Positions 10,456-22,445 of a stretch of 64,000 nt of DNA are shown here, piece after piece. A program made the translations under genes and the position numbers. This stretch comes from Echinarachnius parma (taxonomy: Eukaryota; Echinodermata; Echinoidea; Clypeasteroida; Echinarachniidae). The notes below the pieces were generated by a model that saw only the letters and a program-made list of their open reading frames with translations, had not been told where the DNA came from and ran no database searches. Location of the stretch: positions 27,501-91,500 of the forward strand of contig JBAMJV010005548.1 of assembly GCA_037951105.1 (NCBI GenBank), given 5' to 3'. Each line of letters begins with the position of its first letter. Positions within the stretch are counted from its first letter, which is position 1.

Positions 10456-11230
10456 TCCCAAAATCCCGGAACAATGAAGGAGAAAAGAGGGGAAAGGAAT
10501 AAATGAAAAAAGGGACCCATGTCTAAGGATTTTTAAAATGAATATGGGACCCATGTCTAAGGATCTTTCTTGTAAAAGTCACCCTTCCCAGCGGCACATC
10601 CCCGTATACCCAATATACGTGAGTACCCCCCCCCCCCCCCCCCCCCGCCCCCGGGGTGCGTTAGTGCGTCATCATCGTCATGATTCTTAACCAGAAGAGG
10701 TTATGATTGATTCGTGAAGAAAAACAAAAATGCACCCCCAAAATAATATTCGCAAAGTGACATATTCAGTTCAAACAGTGCATCAAAAGCATTATTTTAT
10801 GACAAAACATGAACATTGTATTCCAGACGTATACAAGACCGATTCCCGAGGGAGCGAAACGATAACCGAGAGGGGGAAGGGTGATGGGAGGGTGTGATGG
10901 TAGGTGGGTGCACGGTAAAGGTGCTTTTGCAATGTTTTAATTGAAATTATGCAATCTGGTGCATACTTGGGAAGGAAATTTGACTTGACATGAAGTAAAA
11001 TCTGAGTTTTCTTGTCTAAAGAAATACTCTTTTCTTTCAATCACTTTTATCGAATTAGATAAAAGCCATGATTTGAATTTATTTGGGGGGTCAAGTGCCC
11101 CCCCCATGACCCCCCACCAGTACGCCAGTGCCTGTTCAGTTATGCAAAACTGCTTTACAAAGGCGCCCTGCAGTTTAACTTGCATGTTGAAAAACAAGAT
11201 ATATTATATAAACATATACCGTATACATTA
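10456..11230. other. Repeat-derived spacer
   Basis: Contains a C run at about 10625-10646 and GGAGCGAAACGATAACCGAG-like sequence near 10850, similar in style to the repeats at 9760-9820. No gene seen. Confidence 0.4.
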
Positions 11231-11232
11231 TA

Positions 11233-11410
11233 CAAATATACCAAGCTGTGAGAAAGTATAGTGGAATTATATATATATCTGAGGAGGGACTGGCATAGAA
11301 CTATTTTTTCCGAGGGGCGAAGCCCCGAGGACAAAAATAGTAACTATGCCAGTCCCTCCGAAGATATATAATTTCCACTATACTTTTGAACTAAAAGGTT
11401 GGTATATTTG
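11233..11410. mobile_element. Palindromic MITE-like element (178 bp)
   Basis: CAAATATACC pairs with GGTATATTTG at the ends. Inside, AAAGTATAGTGG and GAGGGACTGGCATAG pair with CTATGCCAGTCCCTC and CCACTATACTTT around a GGGGCGAAGCCCC centre. The whole can fold into one long hairpin. Confidence 0.85.
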
Positions 11411-12197
11411 TTTTATATCCCTTCTGTTTGCTCTATATCCTTCGCATGATTATAATCATCGCACAAATAAATGATTTCAATTAAATTTAAGTATTAAGGA
11501 AAACAAAAGGAAAACAAACCATTGATCATAGAACCATCACTGCACTATGTTCTGTTTGTGACACTGGCCCCCTTAGCGCAATAGTCCTGGCACAGAGCGC
11601 GTATTGCGCTATCTTTCCATTCATGGTTACGCGCATTAACAATTAATGCGCACACAAATGCAAAACGCGCGCATCAAAGTGAATAATCAACCCACTTTAC
11701 ATACACACGTGTGTAATTGAATGGGAAAATAGCTATTCGTACATTACATACATGAAATGAAAATGAACTGAATTACTGTCACGACCATGGAAGGACAACG
11801 ATGCAGATTGTGCACCATTTTCGAAATTGTTTACTTCGAAAACCGCCATGTTATACATGAAATGCATCTCTAGAATATTTGTTGGAACTTGTTGATATTC
11901 ACGGGTGAAAATATTCTGTATTTCGTTTTAAATTACTCTTTGGGAAATCTCGTCGAGCATCTTTCGCAAGCTAAAACAAGACCTCCGCTCGCAGAGAAGC
12001 TGTTATTACACGCATCTCTATGGGCAATATGATCTATAACGTTATTTTCCTGCTATCGGCAAAGATATATTCCCCGATTTCAGATTTATAGTGGAAATAA
12101 TCTTTATTGTGAGAGCCCCAATTGACCAATCACGTTTCTAGAATACTCATGAATATTCATAGAAGGGATATAATACATTATAAGAATTAAAACAAAC
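11405..12197. other. Possible larger inverted-repeat element next to the 11233 hairpin
   Basis: TTGTTTTATATCCCTTCT at about 11408 is roughly mirrored by AGAAGGGATATAATAC and AAAACAAAC at 12163-12197. The interior is CpG-richer (GCGCGTATTGCGCT, GGTTACGCGCATTAAC) with no recognisable protein. The mirror is imperfect. Confidence 0.35.
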
Positions 12198-12510
12198 ATA
12201 AAATGATGGGGAGAGTGAATACAAGATATCATTAAATATATACACGTATAATGATATAGCATGTTAAGTATAATTCAAATCAATATAAAGCTTTATATTG
12301 TTGGGATGTGCACGACTGCACTGTTATATCGGGAGTGTATTATTCAGGCTAGCTCCAACATTATGTAATAGAATTTCTTTTATATTCAGTCTTTGGGCGT
12401 GGTAATATAGAGGGGACATTTTACAGAGTAACGGGTTTTATAATTTACATTTCGCTTGCATATCAATGGTTCTGAATAGGTTGGTACTAGATAATGTTGT
12501 ATTTTATAAA

Positions 12511-13900
12511 CTAATACACAATATTGATATTGTATACACTCTTCCACAGATTGCCAGCAAAGAGTATAAGTAAGATGGAACGCTGAGGTGTATAATAATC
12601 AGCGTTTAGAAGTATGTGTGCATACTTATTCTGAAGTTTTTGTATATATCTTATCTTTGTGGATTTTAGCAGAGCTTCCCCAAGATGTACAACAATAATC
12701 AACATGTGGTAGAATCAAAGCAAAATACAAATTCATCAGTATTTTTGGTGAAAGAAATTGTTTGATTCTCCTAATACAACCTATTGCCCTAGAGATTTGG
12801 CCCACAATATTAAAAACATGTTCTCTCCAAGTCATGTCAGAGTAAAAAATAACACCCAAGTATTTAATTTTATTTATACATTTTCTATAGGCAGACTTAT
12901 ATACTTCAATAATAAGACATCGTTTACGAATTTTTTTCTATGACCGAAAGCCATGACTTTTGTCTTTTGCATATTATTAAGGTCTAGCCACTTACATATT
13001 AAATCAAAATCCTCTTGTAAAACCATCTGTACATCATTAATCGTTTTACCATATAAACATAGCTGTGTCGTCAGCATAAAGAGACATTTTAGAATGAACG
13101 TGAAGTTTCAAATAGAAAATATCATTCATAAAAATGCAAAATATCAACGGTCCTATAGAATAGATCCCTGTGGGACTCCAGATCTATTATTCACACATTC
13201 AATAATACAATTATTTACTGTTACAAACTGTCTCCTTTCCGTTAAATATGATTAAATCCAATTATACTCGTTTCCTTTAATTCCAAAATACATACATTTT
13301 CTAAGAATACAATTGTGTGGAATAACATCAAAAGCTTTGCGTAGGTCAAGAAAAATGCCTCAAATCACATCTCCCTGATCCATTTTATCAAGCAAATAAT
13401 CTGTAATTTCAGTTAAACAAGTAGCAGTAATAGAGTATAATGATCTAAAACCTGACTGACAATTTGCAAGGAGCTTGTTTTCATTTAAGTACATATTATA
13501 AAGTTGATTATGGATTGCTCTTATATTTTAGACAAAGATGCATATAGAAATGGGCCTAAAGTTATCAATATCATATGATCCTCCTTTATGTATCGGAGAA
13601 ATTCGTGCCGTCTTAAAATCTTTTGGAATGTATACATGTTTTTAAGGACATATTCAATAAATATGTCATTGGATCAGCTATATAAACTGCGGCTAACTTT
13701 AAAAACTTTGGATGTATACCATCTACTCCCACTGCTTTCATCAATATTCAGCAGTTGCTGAAGAACATAAACCTTCTTTATTTCACTAACACATTCATGC
13801 ATGTAAAAACAAAGTTTGCAGACTATTTAACGCATCTCGTGAGGTATTACCCGGAAAGTTTGCAGACGTAAGTCAACCTCATTAAAAACTTTATTCAAAA
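12511..13900 (-). pseudogene. Decayed non-LTR retrotransposon reverse transcriptase fragment
   Basis: Read on the minus strand, scattered frames show reverse transcriptase landmarks in order: KGGSYDIDNFRPI (near 13570-13600), FLDLRKAFDVI (about 13326-13360), SGVPQGSIL (about 13160-13185), LYADDTA with the catalytic YADD (about 13063-13083), then the C-terminal thumb-like WREHVFNIVGQISRAIGCIRR and LPHVDYCCTSWGS (12626-12859). Stops and frameshifts separate these pieces, so it is dead. The motif order fits a CR1/L2/Jockey-type LINE. It is far more decayed than the LINE at 51177-53700 and belongs to a different family. Confidence 0.85.
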
Positions 13901-14188
13901 TATCAGCTATTTGTTTGTTAGGGACCTGTTTATTACCCATATTGAGTTTGACATCTGTATCTTTTATTTTCTGTTTCTTTGAAGTTTCGACAACATCTTC
14001 CAATTTTTACCAATACTGTTTTTGTTTGTTTTATGTATTATGTTACAAATACTTAATGATAGAAACATTTTGCTTAAAATATGACAAAATCATAAAGGCA
14101 GAGCTCAATAATCGACACTAGCCTGCTAGCCCGGGCAAGTAAAATTGTATAAGTAGTCTAGTTTGGTTGCCCGATTGCCGATTGGGCA

Positions 14189-15800
14189 GCTAAATTGATT
14201 AACTATATACAAGAGAAAAATGTAATTCCTAACATCTAAATATTATCTAGAAGTAAGAGGGGCAAGTAGTTTCAATTCGGGCAAGGAAGATTATACTTTC
14301 CCGATCGGGACAGCAGCGAAAAAAATTAGTGTGGAGGCTGAACAAATCTTAAAAATTGCTTTAGTATTTAAACGAAATCACAATTTAAATAAAAGAAATT
14401 GATTTTTGTTGGTTTTAATTCATGATTTCCTCAACCCTGGGCTAAGAAGTACGAGCTAGTGGAATTGAACTTGTTATGATTGAACTGTACCCAAGCATTT
14501 TTGTAAATAAATCATACAAATCACATAACCCTGGTACGAAATATCAAGCAAACAATATATAAAAAATAAAACAAAAAAAGCAAAGAGTATCACAAAATCC
14601 ATGATCAGTTCATTTTTTTTCCATCGTTGTCCTTTCTTTAAAAAGTTGTAATACACTGTAAAATCTTCAGGAAAATAAATGTTTAAATTGTAAATGTATA
14701 TGATGCCTTACAAAACATGCACATAAAACAATCGATTGAATAACAAGGCGATAGCCGTAAAGTGTCTCACCCACTTGCGCGCATTCATGCAACATTGAAC
14801 CTCATTTGACCTTTGACCTACTTATGTGACCTTTGACCCCAGAATATCTACCAATCAAGTTTGGTTACAAACAGATGCATGGTTGGAAAGCTGTCAATCC
14901 TATAATAGACTCTTGCAGGTAAACTTTCACATTGGACCTCATTTGACCTTTGACCTACTTACGTGACCTTTGACCCCAGAATATCATGGAGGCCAATAAA
15001 GGGCACCTAAAATCAAGTTGGGTTACAAACAGATGCAGGGTTGGAAAGTTATCAACCCTAATAGACGCTTGCAGCTAAATTGATTAACTATATATATACA
15101 AGAGAAAAATATCATTCCTAACATCTAAATATTATCTAGAAGTAAGAGGGCAAGTTGTTTCAATTCGGGCAAGGAAGATTATACTTTCCCGATCGGGACA
15201 ACAGCGAAAAAAATTAGTGTGGAGGCTGAACAAATCTTAAAAATTGCTTTAATATTTAAACGAAATCACAATTTAAATAAAAGAAATTGATTTTCGTTGT
15301 TTTAATTCATGATTTCCTCAACCCTGGGCTTATAAGTAAGAGCTAGTGGAATTGAACTTGTTATGATTTAACTGTACCCAAGCATTTTTGTAAATAATTC
15401 ATAAAAATCACATAACCCTGATACGAAATATCAAGCAAACAATATATAAAAAGTAAAACAAAAAAAGCAAAAAGTATCACAAAATCCATGATCAGTTCAT
15501 GTTTTCCCATCTTTGTCCTTTCTTTAAAAAGTTATAATACACTGTATCAAATCTTCAGGAAAATAAATGTTTAAATTGTAAATGTATATGATGCCTTACA
15601 AAACATGCACATAAAACAATCGATTGAATAACAAGGTGATAGCCGTAAAGTGTCTCGCCCACTTGCGCGCATTCATGCAACATTGAACCTCATTTGACCT
15701 TTGACCTACTTATGTGACCTTTGACCCCAGAATATCTACCAATCAAGTTTGGTTACAAACAGATGCATGGTTGGAAAGCTGTCAATCCTAATAGACTCTT
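14189..15800. repeat. Tandem duplication of an 886-bp block
   Basis: TAAATTGATTAACTATATA at 14189 recurs near 15075. The following 600-700 bp match closely: CATCTAAATATTATCTAGAA, TCCCGATCGGGACA, GTGTGGAGGCTGAAC, TTCATGATTTCCTCAACCCT, AAACATGCACATAAAACAAT, ACTTGCGCGCATTCATGCAA. Each copy ends in the TTTGACCTTTGACC sequence that then expands into the minisatellite on the right. Confidence 0.9.
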
Positions 15801-16865
15801 GCAGGTAAACTTTCACATTGGACCTCATTTGACCTTTAACCTACTTACGTGACCTTTGACCCCAGAATATCATGGAGGCCAATAAAGGGCACCTACCAAT
15901 CAAGTTGGGTTACAAACAGATGCAGGGTTGGAAAGTTATCAACCCTAATAGACCCTTGCAGGTAAACTTTCACATTTGACCTTTGACCTACTTTTGTGAC
16001 CTTTGACCCCAGAATATTATGGGGGCCAATAAAGGGCATCTACCAATCAAGTTTGGTTACAAACAGATGCAGGGTTGGAAAGTTATCAACTCTAATAGAC
16101 TCTTGCAGGTAAACTTTCACATTTGACCTTTTACCTACTTTTGTGACCTTTGACCCCAGAATATTATGGGGGCCAATAAAGGGCATCTACCAATCAAGTT
16201 TGGTTACAGATGCAGGGTTGGAAAGTTATCAACCCTAATAGACTCTTGCAGGTAAACTTTCACATTGGACCTCATTTGACCTTTGACCTACTTACGTGAC
16301 CTTTGACCCCAGAATATCATGGAGGCCAATAAAGGGCACCTACCAATCAAAGTTGGGTTACAAACAGATGCAGGGTTGGAAAGTTATCAACCCTAATAGA
16401 CTCTTGCAGGTAAACTTTCACATTGGACCTCATTTGACCTATGACCTACTTATGTGACCTTTGACCCCAGTATATCATGGAGGCCAATAAAGGGCATCTA
16501 CCAATCAAGTTTGGTTACAAACAGATGCAGGGTTGGAAAGTTAACAACCCTAATAGACTCTTGCAGGTAAACTTTCACATTTGACCTTTGACCTACGTAT
16601 GTGACCTTTGACCCCAGCATATCATGGAGGCCAATAAAGGGCATCTACCAATCAAGTTTGGTTACAAACAGATGCAGGGCTGGAAAGTTATCAACCCTAA
16701 TTATAGAATCTTGCAGGTAAAATTTCACATTTGACCTTTGACCTACTTATGTGACCTTTGACCCCAGGATATCATTGAGGCCAATATAGGACATCTACCA
16801 ATCAAGTTTAGTCACAAACAGATGCAGGGTTGGAGAGTTATTCAAATTTTTGTAAGGGTCACGGA
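14795..16865 (+). repeat. Minisatellite of roughly 145-160-bp units rich in TGACCTTTGACC
   Basis: TTGCAGGTAAACTTTCACAT recurs at about 14915, 15797, 15957, 16105, 16247, 16404, 16561 and 16713. Each unit has ACCTACTTATGTGACCTTTG, CCAATAAAGGGC, ACCAATCAAGTT and ACAAACAGATGCAGGGTTGG. Most units hold two TGACCTTTGACC words; the reverse, GGTCAAAGGTCA, is the DR1 arrangement recognised by RXR, HNF4 and COUP-TF type nuclear receptors. The array ends in (ACGG)n running into an ATC microsatellite. Related sequence is in the introns of CRAMP1. Confidence 0.9.
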
Positions 16866-16869
16866 CGGA

Positions 16870-17505
16870 CGGACGGTGATGATGATGATGATGAACCCTG
16901 ATCATCATCATCATCGTCATTATCGTCGTCTTCATCATCAGCTTCAGCATCATCATCATCATCACCATTATCACCACCACCACCACATATCATCATTATC
17001 ATCACCACCACCATTATCATTATTATCACCACCACCACCACCAACACCACCACCACCACCACCACCATCACCATCATTACCACCATGACCATCACCACAA
17101 TCATCACGATCACCATCATAATCATCCTCATCACCATCGTCATGTCAGTTATCATCATCACCATCACCATCATCACCTCCATCACCATCATCACTTTCAC
17201 CATCATCGTCACCATCATCACCACCATCACCATCACCATAATCATCTCGATCATCATCATAATCATCCTTATCACATCATCATCATCATTACCATCACCA
17301 TCATCACCACCATGATGACCATCACCACAATCATCATCACGATCATCATAATCATCCTTATCACCATCATCCTCATCATTACAATTATCGTCATCATCAT
17401 CATCATTACCACAATCACCATCATCATTATGATAATCATCCTTATCACCATCAATCTTCCTTATCCTCATCATTATCATTACCATTATCATCACCAACAT
17501 GATTT
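16870..17505. repeat. ATC/ACC (GAT/GGT) trinucleotide microsatellite
   Basis: More than 600 bp of (ATC)n mixed with ACC, ATT and ATA triplets. Long apparent frames on both strands, including a 213-codon Asp/Met/Val frame, follow from the triplet period and are not genes. Confidence 0.93.
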
Positions 17506-17509
17506 GTTA

Positions 17510-19400
17510 TTTTCAAGTCCAAATCCACGTCACACAAAATATCACAAGCAAGTAAAGAAGGTATTCATTTCAAGGCCGTTTAGCCACTGTGTAATTTTAC
17601 TTTAGCGCTGAAGTACATGTACAATTTACATGAAATAAACACGACGTGAACATCCACTCTTTACCTGTATAGCAAACATATCAAACACGGAAAAATAAAA
17701 ACTACAAATGTATTTGTTTCTCTTGAACATTGCATGTCTAATTACTAAGCAAAAAAAACAATAGAAAACAAAGGAATAATACATTTTTAATTACTATTAA
17801 GTGATCAATAGATGATCAAATAAGAGCTTGTTATGTTGTAAAAACAAAATTGGGTTATAAAATGTTCTTTAATAAAGAGGGAGGGGGGGGGGGGGGGGGA
17901 GTCTGTCAACTCTAATCCACTGTAGGTAGGTGACCTCTACAGACAGGTTCTATAACACTTATTTTCTCTGCAGTGGGACACTTATTGTGGCCACTATAGG
18001 CAGGTTGGCTGTTGTAGACAGGTGGCCCGGCACCAAGACAGTTTTAACTGTATCTACATGTACTTTGGACAAATGAATGTCCAACTTCCCAACATTTAAT
18101 CTACCACATGATGGTATATATACATACATTCCATGATTTCATCATTTCACTTACCTACCTGTATATGGAATAAATAGAATTAGAAATCGTAATAATGATA
18201 AGCGAGTTCTGAGCGTAAGTCACACACAACAGTACAGTGCTACTGCAACAAGTACATATAATCAACATATATGTATACGAGTAGACTGAGCGAATGGAAT
18301 TGGCCATGGTAGGCAATTGAACACATGATCAAGTACGGTGCATACAGTTACAGCCTTATACTTACAAAGTACAATATACATGAAACGTTTAGTCAGTTTC
18401 CTGCAATATTAATCCAATTAATGTTTTGTGCATACACATACATGTGTTAAAACAGGTGCAGTCAGTCAGTATTTGTGCCAAATCTCTGTATATCCAGTGC
18501 CTGTGTAAAGTATTAAACTATGCACAATAGTAATGCCATGCATACTATGTATTGCACTGTATCAATATAAAGTTCATTATCAGATACAATACTTATAGTA
18601 CATGTAAGCAGCCAGGATAATTTTTCCACAAACACTATTTGTTTCTAACTACGTTATATACACCCTGTATAACTAATGTGCACTGTGTTATTGAACAAAA
18701 TATCCATGATCTGAAAAGTTCATGCATTGCAGTTTCCCCAAACCTGAATGTGTGTACTTCACATATAAATGCAAATTGCAATAATAAGAAATAAACAAAC
18801 ACTGGTCGGGTGGAAATAGAGAATAAAGTCTCTCTTTGTAAGTAACCTAGACAAAAAAGAGAGAGCCTCTAGCAAATCTGACCTCAATGTACCACAAATA
18901 CATCAAGCCTCCTCACTAACTTGCTGAAGTGAAATCATGAAGTTTTTCAAATTTTACTTCCCCGAACAGAAAATGTACTTGCCTTTTAGAAACAATGTGG
19001 AAAAAGGAGAAAAGTCATTGTCATAGGAAGCTTGATCTGCTTGACAAATTTCTCTCTTGTTTGTAGATGAGATTTACGCGTAAGCTAGAATGACATATTT
19101 CTCTGGTAGTTGAAAAAAAAAAGGTAGTTGCCAAACTATGAAATTTTACTTGCCCGACATCAATTTTGTTTTTGTGTATTTGGATGGTTATATAATTATA
19201 TTTCAATATGGCAATATGAATTCAGCACTTCTCTAATATGTCTACCGTAATAAATAAATGATCTCACTCGTCATTGAATACGTCTGTAGAGTACAACATA
19301 AACAAGACACCGACGACAGAGCCGAGCCGACCATAACATTGCAAGAAGGCCCTGATATGATAGGCAAAATGCACACTTACTTGAACAAATCAGAGCCCAT
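17510..19400. other. AT-rich intergenic sequence
   Basis: A G run at about 17882-17899 is followed by a dispersed repeat with GTGGCCACTATAGGCAGG and TAGACAGGTGGCC (about 17900-18055) that is related to sequence in CRAMP1 introns near 37500-38080 and 38400-38710. No gene, RNA or intact element recognised in the rest. Confidence 0.5.
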
Positions 19401-19407
19401 GTTCATC

Positions 19408-19826
19408 AAACCACACTAGCTTAGTTCCATTCTAAGTCTATTTTAGACTATGACGCTTAGTAAGCAACACAAAGTTTCTTTGTTACTAACTACGGTTATC
19501 TTGGTAAGCATTTATTACCGTAAACCGGGGGGGTGACTTTGGCCACTTTTTGAGAAGGATGTATTTTCATCAAGCCTCACTTTTTAGAACAAGTTTCTGA
19601 TTTTGTACATTACCCTATAAGAGTTTGTTTAAAACAATAATAAATTTGTTCCAAAAAGTGAGGCTTGATGAAAATACACCCTTCTCAAAAAGTGGTCAAA
19701 GTCACCCAGGTTTACGGTACCCACTTTGATAACCATAAGTTAGACACTCAAAAGATCTCTTTTTGCATACTTAGGTCTTTCATCTAAAATAGACTCAGCA
19801 CAGAACTAAGATATCTAATGTGGTTT
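19408..19826. mobile_element. Nested MITEs, outer element with a second hairpin inside
   Basis: Outer arms: AAACCACACTAGCTTAGTTC and AGTCTATTTTAGA pair with TCTAAAATAGACT and GAACTAAGATATCTAATGTG. Inside, 19515-19719 is a separate long inverted repeat beginning TACCGTAAACC and ending GGTTTACGGTA, with GAGGCTTGATGAAAATACA paired to TGTATTTTCATCAAGCCTC. No coding capacity. Confidence 0.85.
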
Positions 19827-19848
19827 TTATAACAAAGGGCCCTTGGGG

Positions 19849-19982
19849 TGTTGCAGATTGAATTGTGATTAAACGCAAGTCAGAAAATATGCGCATTTTG
19901 AGCCAATCAGATTTGCGCATTGAGGCACATTTTTTGACTTGTGGCGATTAATTGCAACTTTTTTATGCAACACCCCCAGGAC
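19849..19982. mobile_element. MITE of the TTGCAATTAATCG family, copy 1
   Basis: CCTTGGGGTGTTGCA pairs with TGCAACACCCCCAGG. The body has AAGTCAGAAAATATGCGCAT and CCAATCAGATTTGCGCAT. The same family is at 38975-39103, 59241-59578 and 60199-60341. Confidence 0.8.
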
Positions 19983-19989
19983 TATTAAC

Positions 19990-21400
19990 ATTTCAGACAA
20001 GCATTTGAAATGATTCACATTGGCATGATTTGACAAATTGACACCTTTTATTCTGTGCAGACTGCAGAGTGCACGCTGTGAGGGCGATATATAAAAAAAA
20101 AAAAATTATTGAAAAAAATCATGATTGTATATAAAGTACATTGTTAATATAGAAGTACAAAACATAAAATTGATTAAACATCGTATATATTACATTAATT
20201 AATTAATTCAATTCATAATTTTGCATCAAATTCAACTTCACAAAGTCACCAATTTTAATTTCACCTACCCTCGCATGATTTTGCTGAAAACTTGAGAAGT
20301 TTGTTCCTTTTTTGCAATAAATTTTACAAACTGTAATACATGATGTAATTATTTTCCATCTTGCCCACAAAACAATCAGTTTTAATTTCATTATTCAAAC
20401 ACGATTCACAGCAATAAGACTTGATTACGTACGACATGATTGGAACACCACTCTCAAAGTCAAACAGCACTTGGTTGTAGCAAAAATGGAGTTTATGGTT
20501 GCCTGGTGGCATGAAAATACGGAATGTAACCTGAATGTTAATTTTTTTATATATGAATGGCTTTACCTCCCAAAGAGAATGTATTTTTGAAGAAAGTTAT
20601 ATGGAATAGATAGATTTTCTCCTTCTAGCATTTCTAATCAAGAGCAGGAGGGTGTTTCACAAAGATTTTGAGTTGAGTTAAAATACTTATAACTTAAACT
20701 ATGGAAAGCCGTTGTTGAAATATATGTAAAATTGATAAACTCGTTTTAGAATGATAATTATTTTCTATTATCAAGGAGATTTCATGTTCTTGATGCTCAA
20801 ATTTGTTTGAGTCTCAAACATCAGCATGTTTGCTCTATAGTCTATAATTGATTTTTTTTTCAAGGCTGCAAATGACCTACTATGTAATTTGTTCTACATG
20901 TGCATGTATTTGGCAATATGGATGTTCCTTATGTTTTCGGGCAATAGTAAAGAATTTTACTTTTGTGGGCCCTGGCCCACTTACTGTCCCTTTTCTCCCT
21001 TTCCTTCACTTTCTTTATTGACTGTTTGTATTTTGTATACTCTGTATTTGTTTGAATTTTGGCCGAATAAATAATAATAATAATAATAAAGTAACATTTT
21101 AAAGTTTCTTTGTGAAAACACCCCATGTCTATTTCACACCGTCACATTGATCTCCTTTTTAGCTCTTCATCTGAATGGAAATATCAAGGAATAATTAATG
21201 TATTCAACTCCAATATTCTCCCCCAAAATTGTAATGCCCAACCAACAATTTAAGTCCGACTGCTTAGCATACTTTACAATCGAGACTTATTCTTAACCTT
21301 TCCCAAACTTCAAGATTTTGTATCATGATTTAGCAATTTCAAACAGTATGGCACAAGTATCGCCCAGTGTTACTTCAACCACACCCAATACATTGACTTA
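19990..21400. other. AT-rich intergenic sequence
   Basis: No gene recognised. It contains A/T runs (20091-20105, 20850), an (AAT)n tract near 21066-21090, and short open frames without conserved motifs. Confidence 0.5.
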
Positions 21401-21405
21401 CACAC

Positions 21406-21510
21406 ATGGGCGTCGATCTGTCATTGATACCCATTCATCAGGGGGGGATGATCTATTCATTCATCCTCCCCCCCCTGATGAATAGGTATTACGTAAGTAT
21501 CGACGCCCAT
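21406..21510. mobile_element. Hairpin MITE with GGGCGTCGAT ends, copy 1
   Basis: GGGCGTCGAT at 21408 pairs with ATCGACGCCC ending at 21508, and ATTCATCAGGGGGGGATGA pairs with a C-run counterpart. A different-bodied element with the same ends lies at 41417-41513. Confidence 0.78.
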
Positions 21511-21658
21511 GCTTACACATATGAACTGTAATCAGAGTACATGCTACACCAGTACTAGTAGAAAGGCATCACCTTTTACAAAAATACAGATAAAGTTACA
21601 TAAAGAAAGAACTTATTTAGTTTCATATTAATATTAATAATCAATATGAAGATTTTCA

Positions 21659-21664
21659 TTTATT
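21659..21664 (-). terminator. Possible poly(A) signal of the Jupiter homologue gene
   Basis: TTTATT on the plus strand reads AATAAA on the minus strand, about 510 bp past the stop codon and just beyond the minisatellite. If used, the whole minisatellite lies in the 3' UTR. Weak evidence: such hexamers are common in AT-rich DNA. Confidence 0.3.
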
Positions 21665-21701
21665 TCTTCAGCATGCATGCAACCGTTACATAATAAGTGC
21701 A

Positions 21702-22164
21702 GTATACTGGGTCAATCAACTGTATACAAGGTCAATCAACAAGTATACTAGGTCAATCGACAGTATACTAGGTGAATCGACAAGTATACTAGGTCAATCG
21801 ACAGTAAACTAGGTGAATCGACAAGTATACTAGGTCAATCGACAGTAAAATAGGTGAATCGACAAGTATACTAGGTCAATCGACAAGTATACTAGATCAA
21901 TCAACAGTATACTAGGTCAATCAACAAGTATACTAGTTAAATCAACAAGTATACTAGGTCAATCGACAAGTATACTAAATCAATCAACAGTATACTAGGT
22001 CAATCAACAAGTATACTAGTTACATCAACAAGTATACTAGGTCAATCGACAAGTATACTAGGTCAATCGACAGTAAACTAGGTGAATCGACAAGAATACT
22101 AGGAAAATCGACAAGTACACTAGGTCAATCAACAGCATACTAGGTCAATCGACAGTATACAAGG
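21702..22164. repeat. 20-21-bp minisatellite, about 22 copies
   Basis: Units of the form AGTATACTAGGTCAATCGAC, alternating 20 and 21 bp with GTCAATC/GTGAATC and GTATAC/GTAAAC variants; a 41-bp dimer is visible in places. It ends about 10 bp before the stop codon of the Jupiter homologue (minus strand), so it occupies the start of that 3' UTR. Confidence 0.95.
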
Positions 22165-22173
22165 TGGCGGTAG

Positions 22174-22445
22174 TTAAAATGAGATACTGGACTTGCCTCC
22201 TGGGGGGTTGTAGATCTTAACGCTGGTTTTGACCGCTTCACCGCTTGCCTGTTGAGGCGACGGCTGGGCTGGTTGCTGCTGCTGCTGCTGCTGCTGAGGG
22301 GCTGCTGTGGCGCCAGTGGCAAATGGGCTTTGCTGCTGCTGCTGCTGTTGCCTCGAAGCGGCCTGGGCTTGGGGCTGCGCTGGACTCGGTGTCTGCTGAG
22401 CTGTCGGCGACGGGTATGCTGCACCGGTTACAGGATTAAAGTTGG
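22174..22445 (-). CDS. JPT1: Jupiter homologue, terminal coding exon
   Basis: The acceptor TTTTTGCAG precedes CCAACTTTAATCC. The frame reads NFNPVTGAAYPS, then two polyglutamine tracts of 7-8 residues, then VKIYNPPGGKSSISF and the stop. The C-terminal PPGGKSS box is the most conserved part of the family, so this is the functional copy among four related ones in this stretch. Confidence 0.88.

Noticed and set aside
14795..16865. Regular repeats with spacers, considered as a CRISPR array
   Set aside because: Units are 145-160 bp, diverge throughout, and have no short constant repeat with unique spacers; the DNA is eukaryotic.
16859..17500. 213-codon minus-strand frame rich in Asp, Met and Val
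   Set aside because: It lies wholly in the ATC/GAT microsatellite; a triplet repeat avoids stops in several frames.
21702..22164. 20-bp repeats considered as a CRISPR array or iteron origin
   Set aside because: No unique spacers between repeats and a eukaryotic gene abuts it; a minisatellite.
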